Source: Nitrospirota bacterium (GTDB lineage: Bacteria > Nitrospirota > Thermodesulfovibrionia > UBA6902 > DSMQ01). Taken from it: a stretch of 42,436 nt of DNA. Below are positions 16,056-22,423 of this stretch, in pieces. The position numbers and the translations under genes were made by a program. The stretch lies in contig JACQXF010000074.1 of NCBI GenBank assembly GCA_016208855.1, forward strand, positions 1 to 42,436. Direction: 5' to 3'. The stretch's first letter is position 1. Every line of letters begins with the position of its first letter. Under the pieces are notes generated by a model. The model ran no database searches. It was not told the origin of the DNA and saw only the letters and a list, made by a program, of their open reading frames with translations.

Positions 16056-17204
16056 ATGGCTCCCATTGAACTGCAAATCAGCTTAGTCCTGCTTTTTGCC
16101 CTCGGCGGATATCTGCTGTCATCAAGGATTAACCAGTCTGCAGTGGTTGGAGTGATAATTATAGGAATAATAATAGGCCCCAGCCTCCTTAACATCCTGC
16201 AGTATACAGATGTTATCAAAACACTGGCTCACCTCGGAGCAATAATGCTTCTGTTCTCAATAGGGCTTGAATTTAAGATCAGGGATGTCTATCAGACAAA
16301 GTATCTGATTATAGCCTTGGCAGGTATTATACTGCCGTGGGCAGCCGGTTATTTTTTGGGATATCTGTTTGATTACGGCTTTAAAGAGTCAATGTTCATA
16401 GGTGTAGCATTAACCGCAACGAGCATAGCTATTACGGCAAAGGCTCTGGAAGAGATGAAGAAGCTGCACAGCACGGCAGCGAAGGCCATAATAGGCGCGG
16501 CTGTTATAGACGATGTGCTCGGTCTGCTGGCGCTGTCCGTTGCCACTCAATCCGCAAACGGCGGCATAGCCGCCGAAGAGATACTAAATACAGCAGTAAA
16601 AGCCGTCGTCTTTTTATTTGCCGGAATATTTGCTGCCCCTTACATAAGAAAATTATTTTTAAAGATAGATGAACAGAGATTTATAAAAGGGTTCCCTGAT
16701 TTTTTATTTATCATGGCTATAATGTTCTGCTTTCTGTATGCATCGCTTGCCGAGGTAATAGGACTATCTGCAATCGTCGGAGCCTTTTTATCAGGCGCTG
16801 CATTAGAAGGAGTAAAATTTAAAAACGGCAAAGACTTAAAAGAAGGGGCAGAGTATCTGCATGTAATTTTTGGCGCAATATTCTTTGTGAGTCTCGGGGT
16901 GTTGACGAATTTTAGAGAACTGACAGTCAGCATATTGCCTCTCTTTGTTTCATTGCTCGCTGTTGCCGTACTGACAAAGGTAGCTGGATGCGGGGTTGCA
17001 TCAAGGTTAGTTGGTTATGACAGAAAAGAATCTCTGGTCATCGGATTTGGAATGTCCCCAAGAGGCGAGGTAGCCATGATAGTTGCCCTGATAGGCTTAA
17101 CTTCTAATATCATAAGTCAGGACATATATGTATCAATAGTTCTTATGTCCTTAATGACAACTATACTCACGCCACTGGTTTTAAGAAATTTTCTTAGATG
17201 GTGA
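16056..17204 (+). CDS. CPA2 family cation:proton antiporter
   Basis: 382 residues, about 12 membrane helices. The ion-binding aspartate pair of CPA2 antiporters is present (GAAVIDDVLGLLAL, about 147-160), and the late helix GFGMSPRGEVAMIVA is typical of the KefB/NapA-type group. No RCK/TrkA-N regulatory domain follows, so it is the short form. It should exchange Na+ or K+ for protons across the inner membrane. It is flanked by USP genes on both sides. A TATAAT directly precedes the start. It converges with the minus-strand USP operon. Confidence 0.9.
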   Translation: MAPIELQISLVLLFALGGYLLSSRINQSAVVGVIIIGIIIGPSLLNILQYTDVIKTLAHLGAIMLLFSIGLEFKIRDVYQTKYLIIALAGIILPWAAGYFLGYLFDYGFKESMFIGVALTATSIAITAKALEEMKKLHSTAAKAIIGAAVIDDVLGLLALSVATQSANGGIAAEEILNTAVKAVVFLFAGIFAAPYIRKLFLKIDEQRFIKGFPDFLFIMAIMFCFLYASLAEVIGLSAIVGAFLSGAALEGVKFKNGKDLKEGAEYLHVIFGAIFFVSLGVLTNFRELTVSILPLFVSLLAVAVLTKVAGCGVASRLVGYDRKESLVIGFGMSPRGEVAMIVALIGLTSNIISQDIYVSIVLMSLMTTILTPLVLRNFLRW

Positions 17205-17244
17205 TTTAAAACTTATTACTGCAATGGAGGCAGAATTCTTAATC

Positions 17245-18114
17245 TTAGGCTTTTGACTTCACTACCAGCACTGCGCACTCTGCATGACCAATGACTCTCT
17301 CTGCCACGCTTCCCATGAGCAGCCTACTGATGCCTGTCCTTCCATGGCTGCCTATAACTATAACATCGGCATTTAACTCTTTGGCTAAACCTACTATTGC
17401 CATATAAGGTTCGCCTTCTCTGACAAATGTCTCAGTATTTATGCCTTCCGCGCCTGCTTTTGTCTTTATCTTTTCAAGCTCTCCCTTTACCTGTTCGGCA
17501 ATTGCCTCTACCATTGAAGGGATAGACGCTATCGCCTGCTCCTGAAACTCGGGCATTATATTAATCACATGGGCTATATTTAATGCGCTGCCAAATGTCT
17601 TTGCAATCTCCATTGCCTGATTAACTGCCCTATTTCCGTATTCTGAGCCGTCAGTGGCAACAAGTATATTTTTCCAGCCTACCTGCGCATTTCTCGGCAC
17701 CACTAACACATTGACCAGGCAATGACCAACTACCCTTGCTGTCACGCTGCCCATGAGAAGTTTCATAATGCCTCTTCTTCCGCGTCTTCCCATTACAACC
17801 ATATCGACATTGTTTTTAGCCGCTTCATCAGTAATAAACTGGCATGTCTCCTCGCCTTCATGTACCACTATATCACACTGGATGCCTGCCTCTGTTGCCC
17901 TTGATTTGACAGATTCAAGATGTTCTCTTGTCTTATTCTCTATATTCTCAACTGCCTGAGGCGCCAAAGCCAGAAATTCAGGATTTACATCTATTACCGA
18001 CAATGCAACAAGTCCGGCTGAACTCTGCTTTGCAATCCTTATTGCTTCTCTTACCGCCCCTTCGCTGAATTCAGAGCCGTCAGTTGCAACGAGCAGTCTT
18101 TTTAACTGAGCCAT
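17245..18114 (-). CDS. tandem universal stress protein
   Basis: 289 residues with two USP domains (about 1-144 and 147-289). Both carry ATP motifs: GRRGRRGIMKLLMGSV and GSHGRTGISRLLMGSV. It resembles the tandem USP at 8431-9285. It is the last gene of a minus-strand operon TauE copy 3, small membrane protein, USP (1 base between the last two). Confidence 0.92.
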   Translation of the reverse strand: MAQLKRLLVATDGSEFSEGAVREAIRIAKQSSAGLVALSVIDVNPEFLALAPQAVENIENKTREHLESVKSRATEAGIQCDIVVHEGEETCQFITDEAAKNNVDMVVMGRRGRRGIMKLLMGSVTARVVGHCLVNVLVVPRNAQVGWKNILVATDGSEYGNRAVNQAMEIAKTFGSALNIAHVINIMPEFQEQAIASIPSMVEAIAEQVKGELEKIKTKAGAEGINTETFVREGEPYMAIVGLAKELNADVIVIGSHGRTGISRLLMGSVAERVIGHAECAVLVVKSKA

Positions 18115-18115
18115 A

Positions 18116-18532
18116 TCAATGCCCTCCTGACTTCAGAATCCCTGATGCCGCAAGCACCAGAACAAGCACCTCAACTATTGCGATTATGCCGTAAACTGTG
18201 TCTTTCTTTTTAAACAATATAGGTATAATCGCAAGATAACATATCACTGTCACTCCTGCAAGAAATGCTATGCCAATGAAATTAAGAAAATCGCCTTTGC
18301 CTATCATGGCAAGCCAGCCCCAGCCGTGCGGAGAGTGCGTTGCCTCAAGATACTCATGAACAGACATGCCCCAGTACTTAGACAGATCATTTACCGGTAT
18401 ATGTGGAGTGAAGATGCCGGATGCATAAATAAGAAATGTAACTACAAGCGCAGCCAGACCAACCTTCATGCCCAAATCAAGTATCTTTGCGTATTTAATC
18501 TGCTCTTCAGTTGCCCTTATTTCATTTGCCAT
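18116..18532 (-). CDS. DUF1634-like small membrane protein, TauE partner
   Basis: 138 residues with three membrane helices (about 20-42, 82-107 and 112-133). The GKGDFLNFIGIAFLAGVT segment followed by a KKD-x-VYG turn and a last hydrophobic helix resembles the DUF1634 family, which is commonly encoded beside TauE permeases. AAAGGAGG precedes the ATG. Likely an accessory subunit of TauE copy 3 (inference). The family call is by pattern only. Confidence 0.65.
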   Translation of the reverse strand: MANEIRATEEQIKYAKILDLGMKVGLAALVVTFLIYASGIFTPHIPVNDLSKYWGMSVHEYLEATHSPHGWGWLAMIGKGDFLNFIGIAFLAGVTVICYLAIIPILFKKKDTVYGIIAIVEVLVLVLAASGILKSGGH

Positions 18533-18543
18533 AATTTCCTCCT

Positions 18544-19509
18544 TTAGTTCCAGATGCCTAAGCCTTTAAGCAAGGCCCTGCTTCCTGCAAAAAGCAGAAG
18601 CCCTATAACCATATACCTGATTGCCGCAGGCTTGGTCTTTGCTAAGATTCTGACCCCTACTATAGAGCCAAGCATTATGCCTATAATTGATGGAACAACC
18701 ATCATTGGAAGCACTGCGCCGTTATTTACATATATCCATGCGGCAGATGTATCTGTTATTGAAAGCAGGAATTTGCTTGTGGCAACAGACACCTTTAACG
18801 GAGCGCCCATAAGTAGATTTAACACTGGCACATTCGCCCATCCTGCTCCCAAACCAAACATGCCTGCCATTATTCCGATAATGATGAACAGCGCAAGCCC
18901 TTTAGGGGTTCTATGTATTTTCCAGTTAATATCCTGGCCTGTGGATACTTCATGATAAATGCCATTTATCCTTAGTGCGGTTGAAAGGGCGTCTGCCTGT
19001 TTGACATCAGGATACTCTGACTTTTTTGCCAAAAAAATAATTAGAACAATACCCAGAATGGTAACTCCAAGCGCAATTTGCACAACATCCTGCGGCATGG
19101 CAAGCCCCATCATCGCACCTACAATTGCCGATGAAGACGCAATAAGCGCAACAGGAAGAGCAAGCCTCAAATCAGCCATGCCTTTTTTAAGAAGCCCCGG
19201 TCCTGCAGCCAACGCCCCTGCAAGCGCAACCAAAAGCCCGGCGCCCCTTACAAAGTCAAGATTAAAAGGAAAAAATCCGCCTATAATCGGCACAAACAAA
19301 ACGCCTCCGCCAACGCCTCCAAGCACTGCCACAATGCCCAAAAAAAAGGTAACAATAAAAAGGACAAGCGGCCATACCCACCAAGGGGTCTGTGGGTTAG
19401 CTGCTGTATCGCCTGCAGGCGCTTCAGCAGATACAAAAGCAGATGACATAAAGAGCAAAGACAATATAGAGAAAACAATGACACTCCATTTAACCGTTCT
19501 TTGTGACAT
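18544..19509 (-). CDS. TauE/SafE family anion permease with signal peptide (copy 3)
   Basis: 321 residues. I chose the ATG at 19509 (MSQRTVKW) because a TAGGAGG lies upstream and a hydrophobic leader ending in VSAEA follows; longer frames upstream are not credible. After the leader and a short PQTPWW segment, a glycine-rich repeat (VLGGVGGGVLFVPII) and its second-half counterpart (GMFGLGAGWANVPVL) identify the TauE family. About nine membrane helices in all. An N-terminal periplasmic extension sets it apart from copies 1 and 2. It heads the operon with the DUF1634-like protein and a tandem USP. Substrate unknown, presumably a sulfur-containing anion. Confidence 0.85.
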   Translation of the reverse strand: MSQRTVKWSVIVFSILSLLFMSSAFVSAEAPAGDTAANPQTPWWVWPLVLFIVTFFLGIVAVLGGVGGGVLFVPIIGGFFPFNLDFVRGAGLLVALAGALAAGPGLLKKGMADLRLALPVALIASSSAIVGAMMGLAMPQDVVQIALGVTILGIVLIIFLAKKSEYPDVKQADALSTALRINGIYHEVSTGQDINWKIHRTPKGLALFIIIGIMAGMFGLGAGWANVPVLNLLMGAPLKVSVATSKFLLSITDTSAAWIYVNNGAVLPMMVVPSIIGIMLGSIVGVRILAKTKPAAIRYMVIGLLLFAGSRALLKGLGIWN

Positions 19510-19652
19510 AATGGGATTTATCCTCCTAAATCTAAGTTCTATTGCAGCCTGCAGCAGTATAGATAAATTTTGCAATAAAACAGACAAATAATAGAGATTA
19601 TATCGTAAAAAGTCAATTTGTGTTTTTTCATTTAAAAATAAACAAATCTTAT

Positions 19653-19682
19653 TTGACAGTAAACATTGCTCTGTGTTAGATT
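19653..19682 (+). promoter_or_regulatory. sigma-70 type promoter of the formate dehydrogenase operon
   Basis: A perfect -35 TTGACA (19653-19658) is followed after 17-18 bases by TTAGAT/TAGATT (19676-19682). The nuoE-like ATG lies about 56 bases downstream with GGAGG before it. Confidence 0.55.
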
Positions 19683-19737
19683 TTATAACCTTTTCACCTC
19701 GTTACATTAACTTATACCAAAAACACATGGAGGATTA

Positions 19738-20217
19738 ATGCCTGAGGTGCCGCAAGAAATGGAAAAAAAATTAAACGAGCTTCTTGATAAGCATATAAAA
19801 AAAGAAGGAAGCGCTATCTCCATCCTTCAGGATATACAGGAGGAGTTTGGCTACATCTCTCCTGAAGCAGTAATCTGGTTTTCAAAAAATACAGACATTC
19901 CTGAGAGTAAATTCTACGGCATTGCCACCTTCTATGCCCAATTCTATCTTAATCCGAGAGGCAAAAACATAGTTACAGCCTGCTGCGGCACTGCCTGCCA
20001 CGTCAAAGGTGCGGAACGGCTTATTAACTCAGCAAAACGGGAATTAAGCCTCACCGATGAAAACAACACTACAGAAGACAAAGAGTTCACACTTGAGCAG
20101 GTTGCCTGCGTAGGGGCCTGCAGCATCGCCCCTGTTGCAATAATCAATAAGAAAGTCTACGGGAAGATGACTTCAGACAAGCTCACGAGGGAGATAAAGG
20201 CGCTCAAAAAGTTATAA
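19738..20217 (+). CDS. NuoE-like [2Fe-2S] subunit of NAD-dependent formate dehydrogenase
   Basis: 159 residues of the 24-kDa / thioredoxin-like ferredoxin family. Ligands follow the family pattern C-x4-C (C82/C87 in ACCGTACHVKG) and C-x3-C (C124/C128 in CVGACSIAP). FYGIATFYAQF (59-69) is the conserved helix. It passes electrons between the NuoF-like flavoprotein and the FdhA subunit in a soluble cytoplasmic complex, as in HylA/HydC-type modules. It is the first gene of the operon and is 9 bases from the NuoF-like gene. The start has ATGGAGG upstream. Confidence 0.9.
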   Translation: MPEVPQEMEKKLNELLDKHIKKEGSAISILQDIQEEFGYISPEAVIWFSKNTDIPESKFYGIATFYAQFYLNPRGKNIVTACCGTACHVKGAERLINSAKRELSLTDENNTTEDKEFTLEQVACVGACSIAPVAIINKKVYGKMTSDKLTREIKALKKL

Positions 20218-20226
20218 TAAAATAAA

Positions 20227-22005
20227 ATGAATAAGAAGATAGAAATAAAGATATGCATGGGAACAGGCGGTATTGCTGCCGGCGGCACAGAGGTGCGCGA
20301 CAGCTTTGAGTCATCGCTGAAAGACCGTAATATCTCCGCAGAACTGCAGATGGGCTGTGATGTGCATAAGGTTGGCTGCCGCGGCCTCTGCGCAAAGGAT
20401 GTGCTTGTAGACGTAATCGTCAATAACCAAAAAACCACCTATCAATATATCAAGCCCAACATGATAAGCCGCATTATTGATGAGCATATAATAGGCGGCG
20501 ATCCCGTAGGAGAGTGGTCAGTAGCAGAGGACTATCATAATTTTCATGAAAAACAGGTTAAGGTTGTGCTCTCAGACTGCGGAAATATTGACCCTGAGAG
20601 CATAGACGCATATATTGCTGTGAATGGATATAAGGCTACAGAACAGGTTCTTAAAAATATGACGCCGCAGGATGTGGTGGAAGTTATGAAAAAATCAGGA
20701 CTCCGCGGACGCGGCGGCGCAGGTTTCCCTACGGGCGTTAAGTGGGAAGTATGCCGCGGCGTGGAATCAGACCAGAAGTATATCATCTGCAATGCTGACG
20801 AAGGCGACCCGGGCGCATTTATGGACAGGGCTGTTATAGAAGGCAATCCCCACGCTGTTATTGAAGGCATGATAATAGGCGCATACGCAATCGGCGCAAG
20901 CAAGGGATATGTGTATATAAGAGCAGAATACCCTCTGGCTATTGAGCGTCTTGTCCATGCAATTAAAGAAGCAACTGAAAGAGGCTTTTTAGGAAAAAAT
21001 ATTCTGGGCTCTGATTTCAGTTTTAGTATAAAGCTTAAACTCGGCGCAGGCGCATTTGTTTGCGGCGAAGAGACAGCCCTTATAGCATCTATTGAGGGGC
21101 AAAGAGGCATGCCGAGGGCAAAGCCGCCATTCCCTGTATATAAGGGCCTCTGGGGAAAACCAACTGTTATCAATAATGTTGAGACACTCGCAAATATTCC
21201 CTACATTATCCGCAACGGCGCAGAGTGGTTCTCATCTTACGGGACAGAGAAGTCTAAAGGCACAAAGGTGTTTGCATTGACAGGCAAGGTGAAGAATACC
21301 GGGCTCATTGAAGTCCCCATGGGCATTACACTAAAGGAAATAATCTATGACATAGGCGGGGGCATTGAAGGGGGTAAGACTCTTAAGGCTGTACAGACCG
21401 GCGGGCCATCAGGCGGATGCCTGACTCCTGATATGCTTGATATAAATGTTGATTACGAATCCCTTGCAAAGGTTGGCTCTATTGTCGGCTCAGGCGGCAT
21501 GATTGCGCTTGATGAAGATGACTGTATGGTGAATGTGGCAAAGTATTTTCTGCAGTTTACACAGGCAGAGTCCTGTGGGAAGTGCGTTCCCTGCAGAATA
21601 GGCACAAAAAGGCTTCTTGAGATGCTTGACAGGATTACAAAGGGGCTTGGCAAAGAAGAAGACCTTGCCCTTCTTGAGAGCTTAAGCAATGATGTAAAGG
21701 CTACTTCATTATGCGGACTCGGGCAGACAGCGCCCAACCCGATTTTAAGCACATTAAAATATTTTAAAGATGAATATGAAGCGCATATAAGGGATAAAAG
21801 ATGCCCTGCAGGGGTATGTAAGGATCTCCTGACATACTCAATCCTTGAACAGTTCTGCACCGGCTGCGGAGCCTGCATGAGGGCGTGTCCTGCAGGGGCT
21901 ATCACAGGGGAAAAGAAAAAACTCCATACTATAGACCCGGATTTATGCATTAAATGCGGCGCATGTTTTGATGTATGCAAGTTTAAGTCAGTGAAAAAAT
22001 CGTAA
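20227..22005 (+). CDS. NuoF-like NADH:FMN/Fe-S subunit of formate dehydrogenase
   Basis: 592 residues in four parts. The N-terminal thioredoxin-like [2Fe-2S] domain (1-85) is followed by the FMN/NAD domain (GLRGRGGAGFPTG; CNADEGDPGAF). The [4Fe-4S] region of NuoF has ESCGKCVPCRIG plus a later C. A C-terminal double ferredoxin has CTGCGACMRACP and CIKCGACFDVCK. This is the HydB/HylB form that binds NAD(H) and may bifurcate electrons. Odd: the N-terminal domain has C10 but glycine (G15) where a second cluster cysteine is expected; C44, C51 and C55 follow. The stop TAA lies in the left arm of a GTAAGGC repeat that carries the next gene. Confidence 0.92.
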   Translation: MNKKIEIKICMGTGGIAAGGTEVRDSFESSLKDRNISAELQMGCDVHKVGCRGLCAKDVLVDVIVNNQKTTYQYIKPNMISRIIDEHIIGGDPVGEWSVAEDYHNFHEKQVKVVLSDCGNIDPESIDAYIAVNGYKATEQVLKNMTPQDVVEVMKKSGLRGRGGAGFPTGVKWEVCRGVESDQKYIICNADEGDPGAFMDRAVIEGNPHAVIEGMIIGAYAIGASKGYVYIRAEYPLAIERLVHAIKEATERGFLGKNILGSDFSFSIKLKLGAGAFVCGEETALIASIEGQRGMPRAKPPFPVYKGLWGKPTVINNVETLANIPYIIRNGAEWFSSYGTEKSKGTKVFALTGKVKNTGLIEVPMGITLKEIIYDIGGGIEGGKTLKAVQTGGPSGGCLTPDMLDINVDYESLAKVGSIVGSGGMIALDEDDCMVNVAKYFLQFTQAESCGKCVPCRIGTKRLLEMLDRITKGLGKEEDLALLESLSNDVKATSLCGLGQTAPNPILSTLKYFKDEYEAHIRDKRCPAGVCKDLLTYSILEQFCTGCGACMRACPAGAITGEKKKLHTIDPDLCIKCGACFDVCKFKSVKKS

Positions 22006-22409
22006 GGCGTAAGGAGTAAGGCGTAAGTGGAGAAGCCACACAAAAGACTTGATGTATGGAAATTAGCGATGGAATTGGTTACAGAGGTGTATAAGATTGC
22101 GAAATTCTTACCTCGAGAAGAAAATTATAATCTTATTAGTCAAATGAAAAGGGCTGCTATAAGCATTCCAAGCAATATTGCAGAAGGGGCAGCAAGAAAT
22201 ACAAAGAAAGAATTTATAAACTTTCTTCATATATCCCAGGGTTCTCTTAGCGAATTGGATACTCAATTAGAAATAGTAAAACATTTAGGATATTTATCAG
22301 AAAACGACCTATGCGGCATTATCACAATAATGGAACGAATAGATAAGATGTTGACAGGACTCATAAAGTTTCAAAAATCACCTTACCCTTCACGCCTTAC
22401 GCCTCACGG
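22001..22409 (+). mobile_element. palindromic GTAAGGC element carrying a four-helix-bundle gene
   Basis: Left arm 22001-22027 is made of CGTAAGG/AGTAAGG words; right arm 22381-22409 has the inverse words (CTTACCC, CGCCTTACGCCTCACG). The four-helix-bundle gene starts at a GTG in the left arm and its last codons are the right arm. Two gene-less elements of the same word lie at 23285-23348 and 25648-25719. The insertion separates nuoF-like and fdhA genes, which otherwise form one operon. Confidence 0.7.
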
Positions 22410-22422
22410 AAAGAGGAGCTAA
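22027..22422 (+). CDS. four-helix bundle protein (S23/IVP family)
   Basis: 131 residues of the four-helix-bundle family first known from 23S rRNA intervening sequences (TIGR02436 type; same fold superfamily as Avd). Family features: RLDVWKLAMELV opening (7-18), AAISIPSNIAEGAAR (44-58), EFINFLHISQGSLSELDTQL (about 63-82). The GTG start (22027) is in the left repeat arm and the last residues (YPSRLTPHGKRS) are encoded by the right arm and beyond, so the gene is tightly framed by the element. No rRNA is near. Basic and helical, it probably binds nucleic acid; its role in the repeats is inference. Base composition is more AT-rich than the flanking fdh genes. Confidence 0.88.
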   Translation: MEKPHKRLDVWKLAMELVTEVYKIAKFLPREENYNLISQMKRAAISIPSNIAEGAARNTKKEFINFLHISQGSLSELDTQLEIVKHLGYLSENDLCGIITIMERIDKMLTGLIKFQKSPYPSRLTPHGKRS

Positions 22423-22423
22423 C

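Noticed and set aside
16056..17204. Truncated KefB-type antiporter
   Set aside because: The absence of an RCK domain is normal for short CPA2 antiporters; the membrane domain is complete.
22027..22422. Avd protein of a diversity-generating retroelement
   Set aside because: Only the fold family is shared; no reverse transcriptase, template repeat or variable target is nearby.
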